A program made the translations under genes and the position numbers. From Propionibacterium sp. (GTDB taxonomy: Bacteria > Actinomycetota > Actinomycetes > Propionibacteriales > Propionibacteriaceae): a stretch of DNA of 47,339 bases. Positions 16,690-25,800 of the stretch are shown here, one piece after another (positions within the stretch are counted from its first letter, which is position 1; every line of letters starts with the position of its first letter). The notes beneath the pieces were generated by a model. That model was not told the origin of the DNA, did not search any database, and was given only the letters and a program-made list of their open reading frames with translations. Where the stretch lies: NCBI GenBank assembly GCA_012517965.1, contig JAAYTZ010000027.1, forward strand, positions 1 through 47,339, given 5' to 3'.

Positions 16690-17600
16690 GACGGCTGCCG
16701 ATCCTGCTGATCCTGCTCGCGCTCGCGGGGGCGGGCCCGGCCGTCCCGGTACGGGCCGCCACCCCGGCCGCGGTGGCCGGCTGCGCGACCGAGGCGGCGC
16801 CGATGCTCGCGTTCGGCGACACCGGCCCCTGCGTGACGGCGGTGCAGCACCTGCTCGGCGAGGCGGGCTACGACCTGCCCGACACCGGGCGGTTCGACGC
16901 CGACACGCGGGCCGCCGTGCGCCGGTTCCAGGCCTCCCGCCAGGGGGTGGCGATCACGGGCCGGGTCACGCCCGAGACCTGGGCCGCGTTGGCCGGCGCC
17001 GGCCGCCGCTACTCGATCGAGCGCGGTCCCGTCGAGGGCGACCACGTGCTGCTGACGTTCGACGACTGCCCCACGTCGCTCGCCGCGTTCCGGGCCACCC
17101 TTCTGGCCGCCGAGCGGGCCGGCATCCGCCTGGTGTTGTTTCCCTACGGCACGTGCCAGGCCGCCGGGCTGTTCGACGAGGACTTCGCTCGCGCGCACGG
17201 GCACCCCGTCTACAGTCACTCGGCCACCCACGCGCACCTGGACGCCCTGCCGCGCGCCGGCGTCCTCACGGAACTGGACGAGCCGGCCATCCAGGGCGGC
17301 TACGGCCGCCCGCCCTACGGCGGCTGGAACTGGACCGTGCTGGATGCCTTCGCCGAGCGCGGGATGCGGCTGTGGACCTGGACCCTCGACACCCTCGACT
17401 GGATGGGGCGATCGCGCGCCGAGCTCGTCGACGACGTCGTCCGCCACGCCGTCCCGGGCGACTCCGTGCTCCTGCACATGCAATACGCCGGCTTCGACGC
17501 GGCGGCCCTCACCGCCATCAAGGACGGGCTCGCCGCGCGCGGCCTGGCCGTGTGCCGGAACACCGGCCCGGTGAGCGCGGACACCGACCCGATGTGCTGA
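16686..17600 (+). CDS. Peptidoglycan-binding polysaccharide (NodB-type) deacetylase
   Basis: The 304-residue precursor has a signal peptide (MRRLPILLILLALAGAG to VRAAT), a PG_binding_1 domain (about 40-100, FGDTGPCVTAVQHLLGEAGY to VTPETWAALAG) and a NodB deacetylase domain (about 112-290). NodB motifs are visible in order: TFDDCP (metal and base Asp), HSATH (the two metal His), RPPYG, DTLDW and LLHM. Such enzymes remove acetyl groups from wall glycan and help bacteria resist lysozyme. The ATG overlaps the preceding stop codon (ATGA). It is the last gene of the operon and is followed by a small inverted repeat at 17651-17676. Confidence 0.9.
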   Translation: MRRLPILLILLALAGAGPAVPVRAATPAAVAGCATEAAPMLAFGDTGPCVTAVQHLLGEAGYDLPDTGRFDADTRAAVRRFQASRQGVAITGRVTPETWAALAGAGRRYSIERGPVEGDHVLLTFDDCPTSLAAFRATLLAAERAGIRLVLFPYGTCQAAGLFDEDFARAHGHPVYSHSATHAHLDALPRAGVLTELDEPAIQGGYGRPPYGGWNWTVLDAFAERGMRLWTWTLDTLDWMGRSRAELVDDVVRHAVPGDSVLLHMQYAGFDAAALTAIKDGLAARGLAVCRNTGPVSADTDPMC

Positions 17601-17650
17601 CTGGTGTTCACTTATCCGGGGCGTGCGGCGTTTCGGAACGATCCAAGAGA

Positions 17651-17676
17651 TTCCGGGCGGCCACTGACCCCCGGAA
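17651..17676. terminator. Possible terminator after the envelope operon
   Basis: TTCCGGG (17651-17657) and CCCGGAA (17670-17676) form a 7-bp stem with a 12-nt loop between the convergent stops at 17600 and 17682. The long loop makes it weak. Confidence 0.4.
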
Positions 17677-17681
17677 AGTGA

Positions 17682-18371
17682 TCACTCCCCGTTCGGCTCC
17701 CCGGGTCGGCGCAGCCCCAGGCAGTCGGCCGGGAAGCCCGGTGGGGCGAACGGCAGGGCACGGCCGGACGCTGAGCCCATTCGCGCCGCGGCGTCCAGGC
17801 TCGCCTGGAGGCGGCGGACGACGTCGGGCTGGCGTGCGACGGCGTCCTGGAGGAGTGTGTAGCGGCGGCGCCGGACCACCACACCGGGCAGCACCAGCGT
17901 GACCGCGAAGGCCAGCACCGCGACCGCCAGCCCGACGGCCTGCCGCCAGACAGCCGCGTCCGACCCGCCGAGGGCGACGAACAGTGTGGTGGCGGCCAGG
18001 ACCGCCGCGGTGGTGAGGAGGGACCGGGCCGCCGCCCGGTTCGAATAGCCGCCGCGCGGCCAGGGCGTCGCATACTCCAGCGGCATCCCCTCCCGGCGCC
18101 ACCGGGCCCGCAGGCCGGACGCCCCCAGTGCGGACGCCGCGGCCAGCAGGCCGGACAGGGCCACGGCGATCCAGGCCGCAGGATGGCCGCCGAAGAACGC
18201 CGGGGTGGCCGCCGCGAAGGCGAGCGTCCAGGCGCCGAACAGCCACGGCAGGGTGGCGAGGTCGCGGCGGTGGGCCAGCTGGCGGGCCAGGTTGTCGAGG
18301 TGGCTCTCGTCGCCCGGCCGGTCGCCGCGGCGACGCCAGGCCGCAGGCAACGGTGGGAGGGGTCGGGTCAT
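17682..18371 (-). CDS. Unknown membrane protein
   Basis: The 229-residue protein has an N-terminal charged segment, then two paired hydrophobic regions: one around LPWLFGAWTLAFAAATPAFF and AWIAVALSGLLAAASALG, another around SLLTTAAVLAATTLFVALG and AVGLAVAVLAFAVTLVLPG. A cytoplasmic tail rich in Arg follows. Four membrane helices are predicted by eye. I do not recognise a family. The ATG at 18371 was chosen because an earlier in-frame ATG at 18395 lacks a better ribosome binding site. It is divergent from the zinc-ribbon gene at 18472. Confidence 0.65.
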   Translation of the reverse strand: MTRPLPPLPAAWRRRGDRPGDESHLDNLARQLAHRRDLATLPWLFGAWTLAFAAATPAFFGGHPAAWIAVALSGLLAAASALGASGLRARWRREGMPLEYATPWPRGGYSNRAAARSLLTTAAVLAATTLFVALGGSDAAVWRQAVGLAVAVLAFAVTLVLPGVVVRRRRYTLLQDAVARQPDVVRRLQASLDAAARMGSASGRALPFAPPGFPADCLGLRRPGEPNGE

Positions 18372-18437
18372 GGGCCTCCTTTCCGGGCCCATGATCGCAG
18401 GCGCGCGAGATACCGGGGCCGGACCGACACCGGCCGC

Positions 18438-18443
18438 TACGAT
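18438..18443 (+). promoter_or_regulatory. Possible -10 box TACGAT for the zinc-ribbon membrane protein gene
   Basis: TACGAT lies 28 nt before the ATG at 18472, and a GGGGGAGA ribosome binding site follows it. Confidence 0.4.
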
Positions 18444-18471
18444 CGCGCAGACGAGTCGTGTGGGGGAGACG

Positions 18472-19887
18472 ATGACGGACTGTCCGCTGTGCAGCAGCAA
18501 CATCGAGGGTGGAACCTGTCCGGTGTGTGGGTTCGTGGTCGGCTCCGACCACGCGGTGACCGTGGTGCGGCCCGCCGCTGGCCCCCTGGCCGACGACCTG
18601 CCCGACGACACGGACGTGACCAAACTGGGGGCGACCGTCCTGGCGCCGGGCCAAACGCCGGACGCGGGGCGGAGCCTGCTGCGCCCGGAGGCCGAGCGCT
18701 GGGACCACCCCGCGCCGTGGGACGACCCCGCCGGGCTGTACCGCAGCGCGCCCGCCACCCCGCCGCCCCAGCCCCCGGCCTGGACCGCCCAGCCCCCGGC
18801 CTGGACCGCCCAGCCGGCGGCCCCGGCTCCGGCGTTCGTCGAGGGGCCCTCCGCCCCGTTCGTCACTCCGCCCGGGGCCGGCTACGGCGCAGCAGCGACG
18901 CCCCGGCGCTCCCGGCAACCGATGATCGTCGGCGCCGTCGTGGGGGTCGCCGCGCTGGCGGTGGGCGCGCTGTTCCTGGTCCCGCGCCTGGCGGGCCAGG
19001 CCGCCCCCTTGGCGACCCCCACCGCGCCGACCGGCACAGTCTCGACGACCCAACCGGCCGTGCAGTCGCCGGCCGTGGCGAGCGCGCCGGCGTCGGTTCC
19101 CGCGTCGGCGTCGGTCCCCGTTCCGGCGTCGGTCCCCGCGCCGGCCCCCGCCTCTCAGCCCGGCCCGGCGGCGGGCACCACCGGCTACTTCACCGTCCTC
19201 GACTCGCTCAAGAAGGACTGGTTCACCGCCAGCCAGGCGCGCGCCTTCGCCGACGACATGCAGCGGAGCACCGGCCGAACCCTCACGGTCGTCGACTCCG
19301 ACGTCACCGGCAACATGAACCCCAACTACTACGTGGTCGGCGAGGGGCTGAACGCGAGCAAGGCGGCTGGCGACGCGGTCTGCACGGCCTGGGGCCGGCC
19401 CGCCGGTGAGCAGGGCGACGACTGCTACGCGAAGACGATCACGCTGTCGGCCACGTCGGTCGTCGGCCCGGCCGTCGCGGAATCAGCCCAGCAGGGATGC
19501 GAACGGGTCGCCCCCGGCAGCCTGGCCGCGTGCACCGCGGCCAACGACTTCCTGCTCCGGTTCGCGGCGGCCGAGAAGACCGTGTCGGCCGGCGACATCG
19601 GCAACTGGTTCACCGACCCGGCCTACTACTACTCCGACACCCCGCGGTCCGCGGCCGCCATCCGGGAGGCCCTCGTCAAGCCCACCCCGCCCACGATGAA
19701 GTACTACGCGGGGCACCTGCTGCGCTTCCAGCCCACCGGCTCGGGCGCGACGGCGAGCTGGATCGTGCCGTTCCGCAAGAACGGCAAGCTGGGCATCGGT
19801 GAGGTCACCTACGTCCTGGTGCCGGGCACGGGGAACCCGTACCGCATCGCCAAGGTGTCCGACATCGTGCTGATCGGGCCCCGCTAG
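18472..19887 (+). CDS. Zinc-ribbon, proline-rich, single-span membrane protein
   Basis: The 471-residue protein starts with a four-Cys zinc ribbon (CPLC and CPVC in the first 20 residues). A Pro/Ala-rich cytoplasmic linker with a perfect tandem repeat (PPAWTAQ twice) follows, then one membrane helix (about 148-170, MIVGAVVGVAALAVGALFLV). A low-complexity Pro/Ala/Ser/Val linker leads to an outer domain of about 230 residues with YFTVLDSLKKDWFTASQARAF-like and WIVPFRKNGKLGIGEVTYVL-like segments and several Cys. This is a type II topology: a cytosolic metal-binding head and an external domain. I recognise no family for the external domain. A sensor or scaffold role is a guess. Confidence 0.8.
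   Translation: MTDCPLCSSNIEGGTCPVCGFVVGSDHAVTVVRPAAGPLADDLPDDTDVTKLGATVLAPGQTPDAGRSLLRPEAERWDHPAPWDDPAGLYRSAPATPPPQPPAWTAQPPAWTAQPAAPAPAFVEGPSAPFVTPPGAGYGAAATPRRSRQPMIVGAVVGVAALAVGALFLVPRLAGQAAPLATPTAPTGTVSTTQPAVQSPAVASAPASVPASASVPVPASVPAPAPASQPGPAAGTTGYFTVLDSLKKDWFTASQARAFADDMQRSTGRTLTVVDSDVTGNMNPNYYVVGEGLNASKAAGDAVCTAWGRPAGEQGDDCYAKTITLSATSVVGPAVAESAQQGCERVAPGSLAACTAANDFLLRFAAAEKTVSAGDIGNWFTDPAYYYSDTPRSAAAIREALVKPTPPTMKYYAGHLLRFQPTGSGATASWIVPFRKNGKLGIGEVTYVLVPGTGNPYRIAKVSDIVLIGPR
18769..18810 (+). repeat. Perfect 21-bp tandem repeat inside the zinc-ribbon gene
   Basis: Two identical 21-bp units (18769-18789 and 18790-18810) encode QPPAWTA twice in the linker. The length is a multiple of three, so copy-number change would alter linker length without breaking the frame. 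Confidence 0.9.
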
Positions 19888-19901
19888 CCGCGGGGTGCCC
19901 C

Positions 19902-21230
19902 TCACTCGGTGAGCGCCCGGCCCCGGAGTTCGGGCAGCAGCAGCGTGGCCGCCGACCCGATCAGGAAGGCGCCGGCGAACACGCCGAACACCGCCGGGTG
20001 CCCGCCGACGCCGAGCAGCACCGGCACCGACAACGGGGCGATGATCGACGCGATGCGCCCGAAGGCGGCCGCCGAGCCCGTGCCCTTGCCGCGCAGCCCT
20101 GTCGGGTACAGCTCGGGGCCGATCGCGTAGAGCGCCCCCCAGGCGCCGAGGTTGAAGAACGACAGCGCGCAGCCGGCGGCGATGATGGTCTCGGGGGTGT
20201 TGGCGAAGCCGAAGAACGCCGCCGCCACCGCGGAGCCCAACAGGAACACGGCCAGCGTGACCCGCCGGCCCCACACCTCGATCAGCCAGGCGGCCATGCC
20301 ATAGCCGGGGAGCTGCGCGAGGGTGATGATCAGCGTGAACTGGAACGACTTCGAGAGGTCCTTGAGCTCGCCCGTCAGCAGGGTCGGCAGCCAGATGAAG
20401 GCGCCGTAGTAGCTGAGGTTGATGCAGAACCAGATCGTCCACAGCGCGGCGGTGCGGCGCCGGTAGGGCGCCGACCAGATGCTCTCGGTGCTGACCGCCG
20501 GGTCCGGCGTCCACTCCTTCGTCGGCACCGGGGCGATCCCGGACGCCGCCTCGAACGTCCGGACGGCGGCCTCGGCCTCGGCGTCCCGGTTCTTGTTCTC
20601 CAGGAAGCGCACGCTCTCCGGGATGCCGAAGCGCACCACGAGGGCGTACAGCGTGGGCACGATGCCGACGGCCAACGCCCACCGCCAGCCGTTCGGGCTG
20701 GCGGGGATCAGGAAGTAGCCGATCAGCGCGGCCATGATCCAGCCGACCGCCCAGAACGCCTCCAGCGCGACGACCATGCGGCCGCGGATCTTCCGCGGCG
20801 CGTACTCGCTGACGAGCGTGGACGCCACCGGCAACTCCGCGCCGAGCCCGAGCCCCACCACGAAGCGCAGCGCCATCAGGGCGGCGACGCTGCCGACCAG
20901 GGCGGACGCCCCGGTCGCGATGCCGTAGACCAGCAGGGTCACGGCGAAGACGTTGCGGCGGCCGATCTTGTCGGCCAGCAGGCCGCCGAGGCTGGCGCCG
21001 ATCGCCATGCCGACGAAGCCGATCGAGCCGATCAGCGAGAGGGTGCCCTTGTCGAGCTGCCACTGGACCGCCAGCGCCGCCATCACGAACGAGATCAGGC
21101 CGACGTCCATGGCGTCGAGCGCCCAGCCGATGCCCGAGCCGACCAGCAGCTTGCCGTGCTGTCGGTTGAAGGGCAGGCGGTCGAGCCGTTCGGCCCGCGT
21201 CAGGGGTTCGGTTCCGGGCTGGGTGCTCAT
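19902..21230 (-). CDS. MFS transporter of the sugar/aromatic acid/NiaP-like group
   Basis: The 442-residue protein has about 12 membrane helices, with the MFS loop motif GGLLADKIGRRN between helices 2 and 3 and a second copy-like motif (EVWGRR) between helices 8 and 9. The opening GSGIGWALDAMDVGLISFV and the ELYPTGLRGKGTG segment are typical of the AAHS/NiaP/SV2-like branch, which carries nicotinate, aromatic acids or sugars. The substrate cannot be told. A good promoter (TTGGTA-N17-TAAACT on the minus strand) and GGGGAG precede the ATG at 21230. Confidence 0.85.
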   Translation of the reverse strand: MSTQPGTEPLTRAERLDRLPFNRQHGKLLVGSGIGWALDAMDVGLISFVMAALAVQWQLDKGTLSLIGSIGFVGMAIGASLGGLLADKIGRRNVFAVTLLVYGIATGASALVGSVAALMALRFVVGLGLGAELPVASTLVSEYAPRKIRGRMVVALEAFWAVGWIMAALIGYFLIPASPNGWRWALAVGIVPTLYALVVRFGIPESVRFLENKNRDAEAEAAVRTFEAASGIAPVPTKEWTPDPAVSTESIWSAPYRRRTAALWTIWFCINLSYYGAFIWLPTLLTGELKDLSKSFQFTLIITLAQLPGYGMAAWLIEVWGRRVTLAVFLLGSAVAAAFFGFANTPETIIAAGCALSFFNLGAWGALYAIGPELYPTGLRGKGTGSAAAFGRIASIIAPLSVPVLLGVGGHPAVFGVFAGAFLIGSAATLLLPELRGRALTE

Positions 21231-21284
21231 GGGCTGCTCCCCTTCGGATGGCCCGCTGGGATTCGCGCCGGGCCGACTGGGGTC

Positions 21285-21313
21285 AGTTTAGACCTACTAG
21301 TGCCCCCTACCAA
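21285..21313 (-). promoter_or_regulatory. Promoter of the MFS gene (TTGGTA-N17-TAAACT)
   Basis: On the minus strand TTGGTA (21308-21313) and TAAACT (21285-21290) are separated by exactly 17 bp. The -35 hexamer overlaps the last codons of the methyltransferase-deaminase gene. Confidence 0.6.
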
Positions 21314-22701
21314 TAGCCCTCGTGCACGGTGGCCGCCTCGTCCTCGACCTCCCCGAAGGGGCCCAGCACCTCGATCGCCTTCTGGCCGGCGCCGAAGACC
21401 GTCCGGCACGGCAGGTCGAAGGTGGGGTTCTGCTCGTGGACGCCGGTCAGCTCGAGCAGCCGCCGCTCGGTCATCGCGTAGACGACGCGGCCGATGTTGG
21501 CCCAGTAGATCGCCCCCGAGCACATGGCGCACGGCTCGGCGGTCGTGTAGAGCGTGCATCGCCAGAGAAACTCCTTGTCGTAGAGCTGCGAGGCGCGGGC
21601 GGCCAGCGTCGCCTCGGCGTGGCCGGTGCAGACGCGCTCGGTGATCTCGATGTTCTCCTGCTCCAGCAGGACGCCGCCGTCCGGGCCGACCAGGAGGGCG
21701 CCGAACGGGGTGTTGCCGTGCGCGCGGGAGGTGCGCGACACCTCGACGGCCCGGCGCAGGTGGGCCACGTGCCGCGCGCGCTCGGCCCGCGCCTCGTCCG
21801 GGGCGGCGGAGGCCGGCGCGGCCTCGGGGCCCGGGGTGACGAACGCGGCCGGCACACCGGCGTCCGCGAACCGGCGCCGCATGACGGCGATCGCGTCGGG
21901 GTTGCTGTCGACACAGACGAACCGGCGGCCCAGTTCGGCCGCAGCGGCTCCGGTGGTGCCGGAGCCGGCGAAGAAGTCCAGCACCCAGTCGCCGGGGCGC
22001 GAGGACGCCGCGACGATCCGGCGCAGGATGCCGAGCGGCTTCTGGGTCGGGTAACCCGTCTTCTCGCGCCCGGTGGGGGAGACGATCGTGTGCCACCAGA
22101 CGTCGGTCGGCAGCTTGCCGCGGGCGGCCTTCTCGGGGGTGACCAGGCCGGGCGCCAGGTAGGGCTCGCGGTCGACGGCCTCGGCGTCGAAGTGGTAGCG
22201 CGCCGGGTCCTTGACGTAGACGAGGATCGTGTCGTGCTTCGCGGGCCAGCGCCGCTTCGTCCGGGCGCCGTAGTCGTAGGCCCACACGATCTCGTTGAGG
22301 AAGTGGTCGCGGCCGAACAGTGCGTCCAGCAGCACCTTCGCGTAGTGCACCTCGCGGTAGTCGAGGTGCAGGTACAGGGTGCCCGTGGGGGCGAGCAGCC
22401 GCCGGGCCTGCTCCAGCCGCGGTTCGAGGAACGCCCAGTAGTCGGCGAAGTCGTCGTCGTAGGACGTCGTCGCGCCCTTCACGACGTCGTAGCTGCGGCC
22501 GGCGAACCCGATCCGGTGGCCGGACGCCGAGCGGGTCGTGCGCAGCGGCGTCCGGGACTGGCGGCGGCCGGTGTTGAACGGCGGATCCAGGTAGACGACC
22601 TGGAAGGCCTGGTCGGGCAGCAGCGGCAGCACGTGCGCGTTGTCGGCCTCGACGACGAGGTCGGGGCCATCGGGCGTCCAGAGCGGGGTCACGGCGGCCA
22701 A
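21307..22701 (-). CDS. Fusion of a beta-class DNA methyltransferase and a nucleoside-deaminase-type domain
   Basis: One uninterrupted frame of 464 residues joins two full domains. Residues 1-283 form an amino-methyltransferase: DPPF catalytic motif IV at 39-42, a TQKPL motif X region at 219-223, then the SAM-binding DFFAGSGTTG motif I at 242-251. Motif IV before motif I marks the beta class (N6-adenine or N4-cytosine). Residues 311-464 form a COG0590-type zinc deaminase: PFGALLV, HAE at 361-363 (zinc His and proton-shuttle Glu), PCAMC at 390-394 (zinc Cys pair), and an HEGYW end. A roughly 27-residue Ala/Pro/Glu-rich linker connects them. Both active sites look intact. No restriction enzyme is adjacent. 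An in-frame GTG at residue 283 could also yield a free deaminase, but no stop separates the parts. Confidence 0.88.
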   Translation of the reverse strand: MAAVTPLWTPDGPDLVVEADNAHVLPLLPDQAFQVVYLDPPFNTGRRQSRTPLRTTRSASGHRIGFAGRSYDVVKGATTSYDDDFADYWAFLEPRLEQARRLLAPTGTLYLHLDYREVHYAKVLLDALFGRDHFLNEIVWAYDYGARTKRRWPAKHDTILVYVKDPARYHFDAEAVDREPYLAPGLVTPEKAARGKLPTDVWWHTIVSPTGREKTGYPTQKPLGILRRIVAASSRPGDWVLDFFAGSGTTGAAAAELGRRFVCVDSNPDAIAVMRRRFADAGVPAAFVTPGPEAAPASAAPDEARAERARHVAHLRRAVEVSRTSRAHGNTPFGALLVGPDGGVLLEQENIEITERVCTGHAEATLAARASQLYDKEFLWRCTLYTTAEPCAMCSGAIYWANIGRVVYAMTERRLLELTGVHEQNPTFDLPCRTVFGAGQKAIEVLGPFGEVEDEAATVHEGYW

Positions 22702-22760
22702 CCTACCGGCCGTGGGGTCCGCGCCCCGCCGACCGGTGGTCGCCCCAACCCGCGGCCACG

Positions 22761-22766
22761 TACCCT
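22761..22766 (+). promoter_or_regulatory. -10 box TACCCT for pyruvate carboxylase
   Basis: TACCCT lies 34 nt before the ATG at 22801, and a GGGAAGGA ribosome binding site follows it at about 22786-22793. It sits in a 99-bp gap divergent from the fusion gene. Confidence 0.5.
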
Positions 22767-22800
22767 AGTGCGAAGCACCTGTCCTGGGAAGGATCCGCGC

Positions 22801-25800
22801 ATGTTCAACAAGGTCCTGGTCGCCAACCGAGGCGAGATCGCCGTCCGGGCGTTCCGCGCCGCCACCGAGCTCGGCATCACCACCGTCGCGGTCTTCCCCT
22901 ACGAGGACCGCCTCGCCGAGTACCGGCTGAAGGCCGACGAGAGCTATCAGATCGGCACCGTGGGGCACCCGGTGCGCGCCTACCTCGACATCGAGGGCAT
23001 CATCCGCGCCGCCAAGCAGGCGGGGGCGGACGCCGTCTATCCCGGCTACGGCTTCCTGTCGGAGAACCCGACGCTGGCGCGGCGCTGCGCGGAGGAGGGC
23101 ATCACGTTCGTGGGGCCGTCGCAGCGGGTGCTCGAGCTGACCGGCAACAAGGCCGCCGCCATCGCCGCGGCCCGCGAGGCGGGCCTTCCGACGCTGCAGG
23201 GCTCGGCGCCGTCGGCCGACCCGGCGGAACTGATCGCGGCGGCCGGTGAGATCGGCTTCCCCTTGTTCGTCAAGGCGGTCTCGGGCGGCGGCGGACGCGG
23301 CATGCGTCGGGTCGACACCCCGGACGCCCTGCCCGCGGCCATCGCCGAGGCGCAGCGCGAGGCGGACGCCGCGTTCGGCGACCCGAACCTCTACCTCGAG
23401 CAGGCGGTGCTGTCGCCGCGGCACATCGAGGTGCAGATCCTGGCGGACGCCGCCGGTCACGTCCTGCACCTCTACGAGCGCGACTGCTCGCTGCAGCGCC
23501 GCCACCAGAAGGTCATCGAGCTGGCACCGGCCCCGAACCTCGACCCCGCGCTGCGCGACCGGATCTGCGCGGACGCCGTCGCCTTCGCCCGCCACATCGG
23601 CTACGTCAACGCGGGCACCGTCGAGTTCCTGCTCGGCGCGGACGGCCGGTACGTCTTCATCGAGATGAACCCCCGCATCCAGGTCGAGCACACCGTCACC
23701 GAGGAGATCACCGACGTCGACCTGGTGTCGTCGCAGCTGCGCATCGCCGCGGGGGAGACGCTCGCCGACCTGGGGCTGCGCCAGGAGGACATTCACATCC
23801 GCGGCGCCGCCCTGCAGTGCCGCATCACGACCGAGGACCCGGCGAACGGCTTCCGGCCCGACACCGGCACCGTCCAGGTGTACCGGTCGCCGGGCGGCGC
23901 CGGCATCCGGCTGGACGGCGGGACGGTGTTCGCCGGCGCCCACGTCGGCGCCCACTTCGACTCGATGATGGTGAAGCTGACCTGCCGGGGCCGCGACCTG
24001 GCCATGGCGGTGCGCCGGGCGCAGCGGGCCCTCAGCGAATTCCGGGTGCGCGGCATCAACACGAACATCGGGTTCCTGCGCGGCGTGCTGGCCGACCCCG
24101 ACTTCCTGGCCGGGCGGGTCACCACCTCGTTCATCGACGAGCGGCCGCACCTGCTGCAGCCGCACCCCAGCGCCGACCGCGCCACCAAGCTGCTCACCTA
24201 CCTCGCCGGCGTCACCGTCAACAAGCCGCACGGCGAGCCGCGGACGCCGATCGTCGCCCACAAGAAGCTGCCGGAACTGCCGGCCGCGCTGGCGACGAAC
24301 CCGCCGGCCGGGTCGCGGCAGCGGCTGCTGGAACTGGGCCCGCAGCGCTTCGCCCAGGCCCTGCGCGCCCAGACCGCGGTGGCGGTCACCGACACGACGT
24401 TCCGGGACGCCCACCAGTCGCTGCTCGCCACCCGCGTCCGCACCCGCGACCTGATGAACGTGGCCCCGCACATCGCGGGCCTGCTGCCGCAGCTGTTCAG
24501 CTCGGAGGCCTGGGGCGGTGCCACCTACGACGTGGCGCTGCGGTTCCTCAAGGAGGACCCGTGGGCCCGGCTCGCCACCCTGCACGAGGCGATGCCGAAC
24601 ATCCCGCTGCAGATGCTGCTGCGCGGCCGCAACACCGTCGGCTACACGCCGTACCCGTTGGCCGTCACCCGCACGTTCGTCCACGAGGCCGCCGAGACCG
24701 GCATCGACATCTTCCGCATCTTCGACGCCCTGAACAACGTGGACCAGATCCGGCCGGCGATCGAGGCCGTCCTCGAGACCGACCACGCGGTCGCCGAGGC
24801 AGCCCTCTGCTACACGGGCAACATGACCTCGCCCGCCGAGAAGCTCTACACCCTCGACTACTACCTCACGATGGCGGAGGAGCTCGTCAAGGCCGGGGCA
24901 CACATCCTGGCGATCAAGGACATGGCGGGGCTGCTGCGCGCGCCCGCGGCGTCCAGGCTCGTCACCGAACTGCGGCGCAACTTCGACCTGCCGGTCCACC
25001 TGCACACCCACGACACGGCCGGCGGGCAACTCGCCACGCTGCTCGCGGCGATCGAGGCGGGGGTGGACGCCGTCGACGTGGCGTCCGCGGCGTGGGCCGG
25101 GACGACCTCCCAGGTGTCGATGTCGGCGCTCATCGCCGCCACGGACGGCACCGAGCGGGAGACCGGCCTGTCGCTGGACGCCGCGACCGCGCTCGAGCCC
25201 TACTTCGAGGGCGTCCGGCTGCTGTACGGGCCGTTCGAGTCCGGGCTGCCCGGGCCGACGGGCCGCGTGTACCACCACGAGATCCCCGGCGGGCAGCTGT
25301 CGAACCTGCGCCAGCAGGCCATCGCGCTCGGCCTCGGCGACCGCTTCGAGGACATCGAGAACATGTACGCCGCCGCCAACAAGATGCTCGGCAACATCGT
25401 CAAGGTGACGCCGTCGTCGAAGGTGGTCGGCGACCTCGCCCTCGCCCTGGTGGGGCAGAACATCGACCCGGCCGCGTTCGAGGCCGACCCCGGCCGGTAC
25501 GACATCCCCGACTCGGTGATCGGCTTCCTCAACGGCGACCTGGGCACCCCCGCGGGCGGGTGGCCGGAGCCCTTCCGGACCAGGGCCCTCGCCGGACGCC
25601 GCACGAAGCCGGTCGTCACCGAGTTGTCCGAGGCGGACGCCGCGGCGCTCGATCGCGACCCGCAGCGGACCCTCAACCGGCTGCTGTTCCCCGGCCCGAC
25701 CCGCGACTACGAGGAGGCGACGGAGGAGTACTCCGACCTGTCGGTGCTCACGACCCGGCAGTTCCTGCACGGGCTCGAACTCGGCGTGGAGCACGAGGTG

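Noticed and set aside
17682-18371. A prophage or genomic-island signal in the unknown membrane and zinc-ribbon region
   Set aside because: No integrase, tRNA site, phage gene or visible change in base composition is seen.
21307-22701. A restriction-modification system around the methyltransferase
   Set aside because: No restriction enzyme or specificity subunit is found on either side. The neighbours are an MFS transporter and pyruvate carboxylase.
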